Program-made: the position numbers and the translations under genes
Notes under the pieces: model-generated
What the model was told of the DNA's origin: nothing
Database searches by the model: none
What the model saw: the letters and a program-made list of their open reading frames with translations, nothing else
Part shown: piece by piece, positions 12,701 through 25,199 of the stretch
Numbering within the stretch: position 1 is the first letter of the stretch
Layout: each line of letters opens with the position of its first letter
NCBI RefSeq assembly: GCF_030272615.1
Contig: NC_081415.1
Coordinates: 192,042,270-192,106,269 of the forward strand
Source: Cryptomeria japonica
Lineage: Eukaryota; Streptophyta; Pinopsida; Cupressales; Cupressaceae
DNA: 64,000 nucleotides
Reading direction: 5' to 3'

Positions 12701-15700
12701 GAAAGAAAACAAGAGTTCTCTCACCCACATCACCTTATTGCACACACAAGATGTGTATGGTGGTGCTTCAACTGATTTGTGCTTGAGAGATGATACATGG
12801 TTTCCTAATTGACAACATTACTTTGCATCTATGAGCCTCTTCAAAAATGGCTTACAAGAGGTGCTTTATAGATTGAGAAAATGATTGATCAAGAGATCAA
12901 TGGACGAGGTTGATTGAGAGGATTGGGAGAAAGAGAAGCCTCCGAGTGATAACTTGTGATTGGTATGCTCGAAGAGGTTCAAGATTAAAGGGATTTGGAT
13001 GGTCAACATTGTTTGGGAAATGATGAAGGGTGAGTATCAAAAACGATTTTATTGGAAATCCAAAATATTATTTTTTTGTAGGCATGAAGATGAAGGGTTA
13101 AGATCTTTTTGGGAAAATGGATGGATGAGATTTGATGAGAAGATTTTCTGGGGAAATGCAAAGCATGGGTCATGGACATGAATGACATGTGTAAGTTTGA
13201 CCATGTCTTAAGTATGCTTTAGAAATGTGCATGTGGATTTAATACTTAACTTATTGATTTTAGCCAACTAATGGTTTGAGATGGAATTTTGAGAAATTAA
13301 ATAAATAAATTGTATTTATTAATTTTTGGAAGATAGAGGATGTGAAGGATGAATTTAATTAAATAAATGTTGAATTTATCTAATTTTTGGAAGATAGAGG
13401 ATGTGAAGGATGAACTTAATTAAATAAATGTTGAATTTATCTAATTAAGGGTGGACTATAGAGAAAAAGGGGATAAAGGATTAATTAATCAAATAAATTA
13501 TTGGAATTAATTTAATGGAAGTTAGGAAGATGATTGAAAAGGTTAATTAAATGATTGGTTTAATAATTGACACTGGAAGAGGGTAAAATTGGGCATGGTT
13601 CTTGACTTCAAAATGATGAAGTGACACTTTTTTAAGGATTATTTAAAGCCAAGTTTAAATTGAGAATCAATGTTGCTATGACTTTTTCTGTTTATCAACA
13701 TTAAATCTTTGTTCAAATAAATTTGCTTGGCAGGCAAAACCCTTCTGCTGTGAAATAGTTCAAAGTAAAAATGCTCAGAATTTTGAACACATTTGTGTGA
13801 AATATTTTAAGATAAAGTTGCTCAAAATGCTGAAGCCATTCACAGAAGGCTACAGTAAATTCACGTTCGATACAAGTTAGTCTTTTTTGTCAATTGTTAC
13901 TAATCCTATAACTGAAATTTTTACCAGTGCCTTATATTATGTGGATATTTATTCAAAGTTGCATGGACATGGATACGGTATCCAATATGGATACGGTATC
14001 GGATACGGATACAGCTATTTTTTAAGATCCTCAATATGGATACGGCTGGACACGTCATTCATAAAAAACACATACACATATATTTAACACAATTTTCTAA
14101 GTTATTCGAGGAGATTTTCATTACTTCAAAAGCAATATAGACACATAATTGCTACATAAATAATGATAAGTAGATTTAACATTTTACAATACGCAAAAAT
14201 AGAAGAGTTGCATTGGAAGATAACCCAACAAATGGGTCACTGAAATAGAAAAACATTTCATTTGTCTTTTTCATTTGGTGTAGGTTTTGTTAATACCATT
14301 TTTTTCTTTAAATGCGTTAATGAAGTTTAAAAAAATTAAATTTAGTAAGATTTACATCAATTTTGTTTAAAAATCAAATCACATTAATATTTAGCATAGT
14401 TGGAAATCAAGTATTTTTGGGCATGCATGGGTACAATATTCGATGTGTATCTGGGCTGTATCGGATACGTATCCGTTTCAGAAACGGGAACGGATATGGG
14501 GAAACGCGTTCCCAGGGAGGGACAAAGGAGTTTCCGGCAACTCTGTATTTATTATATGCAAATGTCACATCCAGTGCTTATTCCGTTGGCAGAATTTTTT
14601 TGAAGCTGATTAGATATGGAAAACCCCTAAATTACGTTATGACTTTTGTAATTGATTATATTATTTATATATTAATATATACATTTATTCCTTATTGCCA
14701 TGGTATCACCCCATGAAAACACCTTGGCCATTGAAGTATCATTTCAAGTTTTAATTAAGACAAACATGTTGTGATATTGCTATCAGGATTCAACTGTGTA
14801 GTTTTTTGAGTTAAACTCATTGACCCATGATTCATGAGTCGTGGTTCACAAGAACCCATCTCTCATGAGAATGAATGGAACACTTAGCACTCATTGCATC
14901 TAGGTGATGCTCACAGAGGTGAAGCATTGGGCTTTCCCGGGAGGTCACCCATCCCAGTACTACAACTGAAGCGTGCTTAACCATGGAGTTTCCTCCAAGG
15001 TTAAGCCCACTTAGCTTGCAACCCCATTTGCAATTGCTATCAGGATTCAACTGTTTAGTTTTTTGAGTCAAACTCATGTTATGCTTGCTGAATCATATCT
15101 TAGAAAGTTTCATCAAGAATTGGTAATTGGGAACCCTGGGTTTCTATCTATGGCAGTGCATTTTTTATTTTTGAGTTTAATACATCTTTCTAAAAGGCTT
15201 TGTCTAATCTTCACATGCTGACTACAGTATCTATTGCAAATCTATTTGGTCAGAACATATTTCAAGAAAAATTTAGATATATTTTGAAGTATTATTAAAC
15301 TACACTGGAGTTATGTCTTAATGTAGGTTTGTGACAATTAGGGAATTCAAGCCATGACAAGATTGGTTTGATTTACATTAGAATAAACAAAAGTTTGATT
15401 TGCAGTTGTCTTCCAGTGATTTGTTTTTTGAATGAAAATGAGTTTTCAGAAGAATTTGTTTACCACTCCCGGGTTCCATTATCCATATTTTAACTATTAG
15501 GAAAATTTGTAGCAGCATGGAATGTGGGAATGTCTTCAAAATTCCTGCTGTGAAGCTTGTTTGAGAGAAATAAAGGGATTATTATATCTGTCTCACATCG
15601 GCTCCCATTTCTACAAATTTTTTCAGTACTACCATGGATGGGGGAAATAAGCAAGTTGAATATTTTTGGTAGGATGCAGGAAAGGAAACAAATTAATTAT

Positions 15701-18369
15701 GGTACATGCTTTTATAATTGAACATTTCAAGTGCTACTGGACATCCCTTTGGACCAGGTTGAATGGAGAACCTTAATGTGTAACTGTATTACATGGATGA
15801 AATGTATAACATTAAGTATGCCCAATATTTTTGCTTTGTACTAGAGTAGGGTTGAAAATTGGAATGTTTATGCTGCAGAAATTATATGCATTATCTTTGA
15901 AAAATAGGAAATGTCAAATTTATCATGAGTGTAATTTAAGATATTTTTGAACATACACAATGTGCTTTCAGCTTAAACTCAAAATGAACTTCTCATGAAA
16001 TTTTTAACGACAATTGCCATTTTTCAGAAGCTTCATATTTTAGTTCTAGAGATTGGATCAATTAACATGTTTTGGTTTGTTAAATTCAAGGTTAATATGC
16101 TTGGTTTTGATAATTTTTGAATGCTACGAGGTTATGTTCAAAATAAGGCTGGAGGTTAAGTAGCATGTTTCTCTTTGCAAGTTTGGGTTCTTGCATTCTC
16201 ATGGTCAAGTTGCTCTGGAGGGTTTCAAGTGCAAGCTGTTTGATTTAAAGGGGTTGGTGGTTCTAAATTGTTACTGAAGTGAAGCCTGAGATAAAATGAT
16301 GTAGTTGTTCAAGTTTGTTACTCAAGTGTAGTCTGAGATAAAATGATGTAGTTGTTCAAGTTTGTTACTCAAGTGCATTTTATTTGAGTTAAAGGGATTA
16401 GTTGTTCTAGTTTGATACTGTCACATTGTGCTAACAATTTGTGTTCATATTGGAGACCAATATTTCTTCAGAGGTCTTTTGTTGAGTTGGATGCAAGACT
16501 CATCTTTCTTGATTTGCATTACCTCCTTAAAAATGTTGCCTGTCTTAATAAACTCAGCTGTGTTTTCTTAAAACAGTGCCCCCTTCTGTCACATCATCCC
16601 AGATGGATTTTGATTTGTTTGGTCCGCCCTCTGAGCCATTAGCTCTTCCAGCACCACCTACAAGTACAGTTTTACCAAACAGCACATCCACTAATGAGCT
16701 GAGCTCAGCAGCTGATCTTTTTGGAGATGCCAATTTTGGTACAAGTTTTACTACAACGCCTGCTCCAAGTTCTCATAATCAGGTAAATGTTGCTATATAA
16801 TGTACTGTATCATGCAACTTCCATTCCCTACTAACATCTTTCTACTTGACTTCAATGTATCTTGGTTACTTTAAAAAATCTGGATTGCATGGTGGGGCCT
16901 TTAAAATAATCAGATTTTGTATTTGGTTTTAGTTTTAAGGTAGTCATTGATTGCATTTTTGAGTTGATCAAAAAACTTTGTCTATGTCAAACAGCCAAGT
17001 GAAGATCTTTTTGGTGAGTCTCCTTTTAAGGTGTCATCTACTTCACCACAAGATCCTTTTGCTGCACAAACAGACAGTAGTTCAGTGTCTGCAGCCCTTT
17101 CCTTGAGCACTGAGAACAACACAGCATTTGGGACATTCTCAGCTACCGCTGCTCCAAATGCTAACGGTGCAGGCAGTTTTGGTCTTTCAGATGCTTTTCA
17201 GACAGGGCCACCTAATCCATTTGGGGCTGTCCTGCCAGCACAGGGTGCAGGTCCGTCAAATCTTTACCAGTTAGAGACACACATGCAAGATTCATCGCAG
17301 ATGCAAGCATCGATGCAGATGCAAACACAGGTGCAGCCTGTACCAATGCAGATGCAAACACAGGTGCAGCCTGCACCAATGCAGCTTCAAACACTGGCAC
17401 AGCCTGCACCAACACAGATGCAAGCAACAGTGCAGATGCATACACAGGTGCAGCCTGCACCAACGTTGATGCAAGCACCTATGCAGATGCAAGCACCTCC
17501 ACAGATGCAAGCACCTATGCAGATGCAAACACAGCCACAGTCTGCATCAATGCAGATGCAAGCACCTCCTCAGATGCAAATACAGCCACAACCTTTGGCA
17601 TTTGAATTTGCTCAACCCCAATCTACTCATAAAATGGCTTCTATGAAGACGCCGGATCAGCCAATCATGCAGGTTACACAGACCCAAAATGTGAATACAA
17701 ACACTCAAGGAAAGTCTCAGCAAAAGAAATTTGAACCAAAATCAGCTGTTTGGGCTGATACATTAAGCCGGGGTCTTGTTGATTTGAATATTTCTGGACG
17801 TAAGTTATCTTTCTTTACTAAAAAGCATGGTTTTTGTTTTTTACTGTAACCACAATAGTAGCATTCTGAGCTTGCCACCTGTTGTTTTTGCAGCCAAAAT
17901 TAACCCTCTGGCAGACATTGGAATTGATCTAGATTCACTCAACAGGTTGGAGAAAAGGAGGGAGGCAAAGGAGAGAACATCTACTGGATCTGGGTCTGTG
18001 TCATCAAGTGGTTTATCTATGGGAAAAGCAATGGGATCAGGTACTGGCCTGGGCCGAGCAGGAGCAAGTGTAATATCTACTCCACCTCCCCCAATGGTTA
18101 ATTCAATGGGTATGGGTATGGGCACTAGTGGTTATGGTATGGGACCAATTTCTAACATGAGTATGGGTGCTGGCATGGGCATGGGTATGGGCATGGGTAT
18201 GGGCATGGGGATGACTATGGGACCTGGCACAGGAATGAATCCGGCAATGCCTGGAATAGGAATGAGGCCCCCCATGAGCATGCCACCAGCAACTGGAATT
18301 GGAATGAACCCAATGATTGGTATGGGTGGTTATGCTACACAACAGCAGCCATATCCTGGGTATAGATGA
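6756..18369 (+). CDS. Epsin, ENTH-domain clathrin adaptor (EPSIN2/3-like), 5' partial
   Basis: The exons I can place are 6756-6835, 6940-7018, 7117-7200, 7394-7539, 7658-8056, 8134-8172, 8376-8468, 8578-8741, 16577-16782, 16995-17799 and 17894-18369, all with GT/AG borders and frame kept across junctions. The first four exons give most of the ENTH domain ([47 protein letters not shown]), which binds phosphoinositides and bends membrane. Next comes a charged D/R/Y/G-rich stretch, then DLFG/DPF motifs ([27 protein letters not shown]) expected to bind clathrin adaptors, then an M/Q/P repeat. The C-terminal block ([32 protein letters not shown]) is the plant EPSIN2/3 signature, ending in a glycine-methionine run and a TGA at 18367. 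The first exon, with the initiator Met and start of ENTH, lies left of the window. The expected role is vesicle budding at the trans-Golgi, endosome or plasma membrane. All key exons look intact. Confidence 0.93.
11325..11690. other. C/G-rich patch inside the long intron
   Basis: An abrupt composition change: runs such as TACCCCCCACCCCCAC and GTGTCCCCTGTAGGGGGACG at the left edge, and GTGTCCCCCCATCCCC at the right edge. The CCC-rich ends suggest an old inserted element, but I can name no family. A plus-strand open frame of 109 codons crosses it and has no recognisable domain. Confidence 0.35.
13321..13442. repeat. 61-bp tandem duplication
   Basis: Two adjacent 61-bp copies (13321-13381 and 13382-13442) differ at one base. 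The unit begins AATTTTTGGAAGATAGAGG and is AT-rich. The near identity points to a recent duplication within the intron. Confidence 0.9.
13955..14515. repeat. GGATACGG-rich segments, possible ends of a small DNA element
   Basis: At 13965-14050 the motif GGATACGG(T/A) recurs about five times. At 14425-14505 a related segment (TGTATCGGATACGTATCCG) appears with inverted similarity. The two clusters enclose about 400 bp of AT-rich DNA without an ORF. This would fit a decayed non-autonomous transposon with inverted ends, but no target duplication was seen and the limits are approximate. Confidence 0.35.
14776..15077 (-). repeat. 5S-rRNA-derived insertion flanked by a 45-bp direct duplication
   Basis: On the minus strand 15000-14934 matches the internal half of plant 5S rRNA. 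The C-box region reads GGATGGGTGACCTCCCGGG, nearly the 5S consensus, and the A-box region GGTTAAGCACGC follows the 5S pattern. The ends of the 5S gene do not match. The 212-bp segment 14821-15032, with TG at one end and CA at the other, sits between two copies of a 45-bp sequence (14776-14820, 15033-15077; two mismatches). A Cassandra-type LTR (which contains 5S sequence) or a 5S-derived SINE could explain the core. It is not a functional 5S gene. Confidence 0.75.
16284..16377. repeat. 47-bp tandem duplication
   Basis: Two adjacent 47-bp copies (16284-16330, 16331-16377) contain GAGATAAAATGATGTAGTTG and differ at two bases or so. They lie about 200 bp before the acceptor of the exon at 16577. 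Confidence 0.85.
17288..17600 (+). repeat. In-frame Met/Gln/Pro repeat in the epsin exon
   Basis: Codons repeat as [11 protein letters not shown] and [11 protein letters not shown] units over about 100 residues. The low-complexity tail is expected to be disordered. Open frames on the opposite strand here are artefacts of the repeat. Confidence 0.9.
18109..18222 (+). repeat. In-frame GGTATG/GGCATG (Gly-Met) repeat at the epsin C-terminus
   Basis: A run of alternating Gly and Met codons (GMGMGM) lies close to the stop. Repeat-length variation between alleles would not shift the frame, because the unit is two codons. Confidence 0.9.
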
Positions 18370-21300
18370 GGCTTGTTTTGCATGAAGCATACTGCATTGG
18401 CTTGCTTCATTTGTGAGTTTGGCATCTGTGGTAGAGAAGGTTAGAAAGATATTCATATCACAGAATCAGTTGGGCTGGCAATATTACTCAACAACATCAG
18501 AAGCACCATCCTCCGATGCAGGCTTAGATTGAGGTTTATGTGGTATTCCCTGACAATACATCTGTTAAAATAGGTGTCATCATTTGGCATGTGTGTACTA
18601 ATCCATCATAATAGACAGCAAGCTCTTGTATGGTTTGTAATTGTGATGTCTTAAAGGTAATGGTCTCTCAGGTTCGTCTCCAATGCTTCTTGACTAATGA
18701 TTCTAGAATCTATATAACTGTAGCTGAGAGAAGCTTGCGTATGATAGTAAATTCTTTGTCATTTGATCCTCCCATTTGGAGGATGGTTTTGACGTAAGTG
18801 ATTCATATATATTTCAAAGTTCATTTTCACTAGGCTTTATATTTCCTTTACCTTACTACACACTTCTATATAATTTGATATTTTTTTTGCAGTTTGTATT
18901 CTATTGGAAGTATGATTGACCATGTGGTTTCATTTAATTGAGTCATTAGATTCTTTATACTCATCATGATAAAAGTGTGTGTTAGATTGTTATAATTAAA
19001 TCCTTTACCTGTTAACATAGCCTCAATTGAAGATTAGTCAAAGGTTTCAAAAGCCATCATTATTATTTTTAACGTTTTGGATTATGTGTTTTGAAGAAAG
19101 AGATCCGTTCCAACCATCTGCTGTGTGAATTGTTAGGAAGGTTTCCGTTCTCCACTGCTTCCCTTATGCCACCTCATGGCATGATGATCAACTTTGCTAT
19201 TGCATTGCTAACTCTGATCTTTCACTAACTTCTTGAGCTTGTGTTTAGAGTTGAGGCTTATGGGGTGGTCTTTCTGGGTTCTAGTTTGCTACTGTATGTT
19301 TATGGTTTTGTTCATTTTGCGTTGCTTCCTTGTCTTGCATACTGTTGTACGACAGGCATCCTTGCAGTTTTAAATTATATGCGGATATATTGAGTCACAT
19401 TGGCCTTTTGTGGTAACAAGTGGACGTCAATATATTTCTTCTTTGTTTCTTTTTGAAGGTGCATTAATATGATATACTTTGTATAAAATTTAAGTAGAAA
19501 GGCTATTTGAAAGGTAACAAGTGGATGTCGATATACATTTGTGCATTCAATTACATGTTTATTTACATTTTTGTTCTCTTCAAGTAGAAATGCTATTTGA
19601 AATTAGTTCTTGTTTTGGTTATGGTTCTTGGTCAAGGTTATACTTTTCTTTAATAATGTAAATATGGCAAAAATAACACTTCGAATGGAAACACCTCTCA
19701 GCCTTATATAAGGGAGATTTTATGGTCTTATTAAAAGCCTGGCAAGTATAATGTCGTGACACATTTCTTTCCATATCATACAAAATCAGGACTCCATTAA
19801 CAATCTGAGTTTTGTATCTGTGGAATTCAAATACAGAATATAATAAACAATATTTTGATGTGAAGTACCTATAGGAGAAAGGTTTATTGGAATTACATGC
19901 CAAAAAGTCAGAAAAAGAAAGTGGTGGTTGTATGGCTCTATGCAATTTTTCTAACTCGACCCTTAAATAGTTTGATCAGCCTAAGCATTAGAAAGCTGTT
20001 TGGTGATCGACACAAATGCAGGTTGTTACTCTTCATGCACTCTCTGTTGTCATCTTCCGCGAATTAGTTAAGTCTAGTATGTATCTGCGAGGATGCTGTG
20101 ATGTTCTTTAATAACACAACACTGTCCAACAAACATTTTTGTATGTTTAATTATAATAACAAATGCACAAATTGAACTTACTGTTATGATGTTTTTCCTT
20201 TTGCCTCTGTTACGATCTTTAGCTGTTTGGATAAGAATATTACTCCGTTGGACCTCCTCTTTTTTGACTTAATTGTCAAATACGCTATAAACATCTGACA
20301 TTATAGGCAAAATTTATTCTAGAAAATCTGGTACGTTGGGACAATGAGAATACATAATCAACACCTGGAATAGATTTGTTTCTGCTCCAAAGGATGTAAT
20401 CCGCAATGTGTATGTGAGTTTATAAGCACTTAAGTAGCCTAATATTGTCTGTCCTATGTTATCTGCAATAGAATCACGAGGGGAAACTATGGCCGGTTTA
20501 TTTTTTTGATTATGAAAGTGTTCATTAATTGTCTATAAGTACATATTATTCTAAAATTTTGCATTTTCAAATGGCAATGAAATGGAAGTTGAGATTATTG
20601 ACTCGTAAAGTTTAAGATTTGGTTCATCATTTTGTATAAAACAAATACACCATCCAAAATTTAAATTTAAATTAATTTTAAGCTATACTTGTTTTAATGG
20701 GGGGCAACAATTACAAAAGGAAAGGGAAGACCGATCCTAGTAAATCTTGTATGCCAAATATTATTTGACAAGTTGACAAATTTGAGTTGTAATTGGTTCT
20801 TTGCTTGGTTTGATGATTCACAACTAACACAAAAGAGTGTCTATCACGTGTAATACATGTTTAATATTTTAAACAACATTAGAATGTTGAGGGTGAGCAC
20901 ACAAAAAAATTGCCATCAATAAACTTATATTGATGTGAATTTATCTCTCGTATTCATCAAATGACCAAAAAAATATTTTTGAAGAGTAGAAGAAAACATA
21001 GGCCATGATTAGAAAATTAGAGAGAAGAAAGCAAAGAACAAAAAATCGTGCTTACCTTTCTTCATCTTTGCTAGATTGTCAATCAAATGTAGTCTCAATG
21101 TCTCATAGTGGTCGTATCCATGCAACATGATATAAGCTACTTGAATGGGTTTTATTATAGCTCAATCCCCTACATCTATGCAATACACTTTTTAGGTATG
21201 GCTTTTTATGATATTTTTGTAATGTCCTCTTTCTAATTATTTCCAAGTATAGGTAATATTAGCCCATTCCCTTTTTCTAGTGGGCTAAGGTATGAAAAAA

Positions 21301-21470
21301 AGGAATTAGTTGGATTGATAATTAATTTTTGAAATTGACAAGTCTAAAAATCGAAGTCTAGAAGATGTCTTTCAATTTCCTAAGTTATTGAAAGGACAAA
21401 AGTTTTAGTGTTGGTAGGTTTGTGCTTCTATAACTTTGTGTGATCGTCAAATCCTTGAAAGTTTGAAAAA
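18370..21470. other. Downstream of epsin, no gene seen
   Basis: The first few hundred bases are presumably the epsin 3' UTR. The remainder is AT-rich with no coding signal. Short open frames such as 19619-19945 (-) have no recognisable domain. Confidence 0.5.
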
Positions 21471-21479
21471 GCTATGGAA

Positions 21480-21790
21480 AAGGTCAAGCTGTCAAAAACT
21501 TATGCTTTTCATAACCCCCTCAAAGAGTGACAAGGTTCACAAGTTGCTAGTTTGTTGAAAGTGTGACGAGGTTTAAAGGTTTGTCTGTTTGCAAGTTCGT
21601 TGATTTGTGGGAAGTGCAAAGGTGTGATAAGGTTTGTTGGTTCGTTGAAAGTGCAAAATTACAAGGTTGAGAGGTTTTCTAGTTTGTCCAATAGTCAACA
21701 TAGTTCACAAGAGGTTACATGTTTCAACAATAAAGATGTTGACCAAACATTGTTGAAAGTGCAACAAGTTAGGGAAGGGACAAAATCTTT
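21480..21790. repeat. Degenerate array of GAAAGTG / AAGGTTTGT-type motifs
   Basis: Variants of GTTGAAAGTG(C/T) followed by AAGGTT recur about five times at spacings near 50-60 bases. The order is loose. It resembles, in inverted sense, the CAACTTG/GTGACTTT array at 25200-25830. Only visual similarity supports it. Confidence 0.3.
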
Positions 21791-22915
21791 AACTTGTGTG
21801 GTAAAGTCAAATTCAACTTTTAACTTCTATTGTTCCATTTAGTTAGGGGTGATATAATGATCTCTTATTATGAACAATCATAAGATTTTTCAACGGTTCC
21901 TATATTGTTCTATTAATTTTTTTTTTGCCTTGATCACTTGTAATATTGAGTAGGCATCTAGACTTAGAAATATTATTCTCAGGAAGGACTTTTGTTATAT
22001 TTTGTCTATGTAGTTTCTAGTAGTTATTTCCTTTGTCCATTTGGTTAGATATTTTGTATTCGTCAATATGAATCAAGCATCGAATTTACCAGTTGGAGGG
22101 TTTATAAGATCAATGAAATATGTAGTCCATTTTGAATGACATTAGACATGACATTGGTTTAAATGGTGTTTCAACCCTTGCATTGGGTTTCCTCACTCTT
22201 TGACACATCACACCTTGCGTATCTATTGGTATCCATGAAAAATATGGGCCACTATAGGCTTGCTAACTACACATTTTCACCTCCTTCAACTTTAGAATTA
22301 TGGCTTCCTAATATTCCTTCATGTGCTTCACATAGTATATCTTCTCTTATACCTTAAGACCATTATTATCAATACCTCATCTAACCCCATTTTGTATAAT
22401 TGGCCCTATATTAATGAAAGTGGAAATGCCTATTATATTAACCTCCTCCTTTGTTACACTAAATTATTTTGGTTATTCTCTTGTTGCAAGGAAGTATACT
22501 ATCTATTTTACGTATGTTGTATTGCCTTTAACCTAAAAATACACATCTAAAAATCCATCTATTGGACCCTTATATTCCCTTGTCACTCTTTTAGACAAAT
22601 AGTTTAGGCCCTCATTTTCCTCTCTCGGTTTTACCATTATCTTGAACCACTGAACTCTTGGAATTACATTAACCATTTGTAAATTCTATGTTCATAGATT
22701 TGTTCATTAGAATTTTCAAGGGTTCATGACCCACAAAGAAACTAAAAGGTGTGTTGGTAAACAGATTTATCATTATGAATTCTCTTTCAAAATTGACCCT
22801 GCTCGAACGAAGAGCAGTGACAACCGTTCCAACAAACCGTTCCAACAGTTGGAGAGATTGCAATCAAACTGCAATCTTCCTCTGCGTTTGAGAGGGGTAG
22901 CTCCCTCGTATGATG
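21791..22915. other. No gene seen
   Basis: AT-rich DNA with no recognisable coding region. Short open frames near 22163-22357 and 22726-22926 match nothing I know. Confidence 0.4.
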
Positions 22916-22919
22916 GTAT

Positions 22920-23500
22920 TTTTTGAGATTTTTTGTGTACTTTTAACTTGAAAGTAATTAAAGGAGAAAACATAAAACTAAAGAGAAATAATAGATAGAG
23001 ACCCCAATGATAGACATATGAACATCAACTGCGATTTCTCAACATTTGTAACAAATTACAAGAGGAGTTTATAACACAATATGTTTAGACATGAGATGAC
23101 GATAAAGAAGAATGACAAATCTCGACATACGTAGAAATCAACATGCATAAAAAGACTACCAATTTGACATATGAGAAATCAACAATGATAGCACATGAAT
23201 ACATTTAGAACACAAGAACTAAGATGTATTCTTCATTATCCTTTTGAAAATATACAAGTCCAAAATTCCCCCCTTTCACAATGAAAAGGCCTTGTATTTA
23301 TAGGCTTGAGAGAATAACTACCTTGTAACCACTTAGTCTAACTACTTAGGATAACTACTTGGCTGATCCACTTAGGATAACTACCTAATCCAATACTTTG
23401 AATAACTACCTTTTTGAAGATAAGTTAGGATTTACCTAACTTTTACAAACATTAGATCCAAATTCTAACTTTAGTTACATGAAGTGACATAAGTCACTTT
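22920..23500 (-). repeat. LTR-like promoter region of an unassigned retroelement
   Basis: On the minus strand a TATA box (CCTATAAATACAAGGCC, 23287-23303) follows four imperfect copies of GTAGTTATCCTAAG (about 23330-23420). This is typical of the U3 part of an LTR and its start of transcription. No second copy or clean TG/CA end was found, so this is a fragment or solo LTR of unknown family. Confidence 0.45.
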
Positions 23501-25199
23501 TACAAAAAGGTGAAGCACATAACATCATAAAGAGAATAAGACATTGGATTTGTCGAAGTAGCAATGTATCTTCCTATTTGGTCTTTACAGAACACTATGT
23601 AAGCCACATCTTTCTTGAAATTTTGTAGAGTATTCCAAATGACACCAATAATCCTCCTTGTTGTCATGATCATCAAGTCTCCATGGCATTCTAAAAAATG
23701 GTGCATTGAGGCCTCTTCACAATGATATAATTGATTGTGTCCATGCATTAATATAATTAGGCACAAACATCTTCCCATCACAATCAATAGATAACAATAA
23801 AAGATTTATGACGAAAACTCCATTTGAAGTCTCTTTTAAGACCTTATAAAGATGAACAAGTTCATGAACCTCCAAAACATTGGCTCAATGCTCATGGTCA
23901 GCATCACAAGTTGAAAACATGGACTCCTTACTTTTGTTTCGATCATATTCATACTGTGCAATTCCATGCATAATGCTACATTACCACCTACAGACCACAA
24001 TCATAGCATTCATCAAACCACATTCTCCATGGAATTTAGTAAAACATTACATGTTCAAGGTTTGACTTTTGCAATTTGAATGTAGAAAATGAGAACATTG
24101 CATTCATGAGATAACCGAGCTTCCACATTTTGTGAATCTCAATTCCCTAACTTTGCACAAATCTTTTCTACTTGTTTGACATGATTTGTCTCTACACAAG
24201 AAGCATGTGCAATTTTATTTCCTTCAATTCAATTATATAGAGGTATCATTTTGATTTTTATGTTTTCACGAACTTCCTCATTGTATGAACTTCACCATGC
24301 TTGAACACTTCAAGAAAACACGTCCACACAACCATCACAGTCTAAAGGTGTCTCAATAATAATATTTAGGATGTCCTCAAGATGGCTACCATGGCCATGA
24401 CGGTCAACCGCAAGCAAACAAAACTTACAATGCTAGGGTCTGTTCGAAGGCGCTTCACTAATTCAAAGACTTTGGGACCTTCCTTGCAAAATCCGTTTGG
24501 TGCACATTCTGAAATCATTTCATTTTGTTCCGATGACATCTCTTTGAGACACTCTGTTCAAAGTCTTATGTTTCTGCACAAGTTATGAAAGGCAACTGTT
24601 TACCTGTCATTTGCAAATTGCTTGAAAGTTTCTAAAGACTGGTCACCGAATTTACATCGTTCATATCCTACAATGCTGCAATCCAAATCATTTCTATGCT
24701 TATCTTGCCATCATCACCTTCTACTAGATTCTCTACCATTTATGTTTTGATGAATGTCCAAGCGTTGTTGCAAAAAAATTATTTGGCATGGACATGGAGC
24801 ATGTTGGCTAAGATCATGAAATCGGTCCCCCACTTGCGAGATGCATTTGACAAAATATCTATATATTAAGCTTTGATAGCTATCCATAACCCGTTCAAGA
24901 TCTTTTCCAACCATATTATTTGCCAAAAATTTCCTGATCAAAATGATTTGATCAATGGTTTCAACCTGTTCGAAACTTCTTATTGAATGCTAGAAAAACT
25001 TGTGGAATTCGTCTTTGATCTTGTTAAATGGTTTTGCATGAAAGTTTTAAAAGATTTCTGCCAAGTTCATTTTGCTTATGATCATGACATGTAGTAGTTT
25101 GTAGAATAGGTAGTTATAATAACTACTTTCTTTGAGCCGTCGGGTAGTTATAATAAGTGCCTTCATCTAGTGATCAACAACTTTCTCTTCTTTTTAAAA
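23501..25199. other. No gene seen
   Basis: No protein family is recognised. The stretch 25090-25200 contains GTAGTTATAATAACTAC-type repeats followed by TTTTTAAAACCCC, which could be a second, plus-strand LTR fragment upstream of the Tat-1 remnant. Confidence 0.3.

Larger units (their letters stand above)
8742..16576 (+). other. Long epsin intron (7.8 kb)
   Basis: The donor GTGATAAT at 8742 and acceptor AAAACAG ending at 16576 join codons in frame (G + TG gives Val). Apart from the small repeats listed separately (13321-13442, 13955-14515, 14776-15077, 16284-16377) and a C/G-rich patch near 11325-11690, I see only AT-rich non-coding DNA. No exon of another gene was recognised. Confidence 0.85.

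Noticed and set aside
14934-15000. Functional 5S rRNA gene
   Set aside because: Only the central part matches; both ends differ from 5S rRNA.
17212-17528. Two minus-strand open frames with Leu/His/Cys repeats
   Set aside because: They are the reverse reading of the epsin Met/Gln/Pro repeat.
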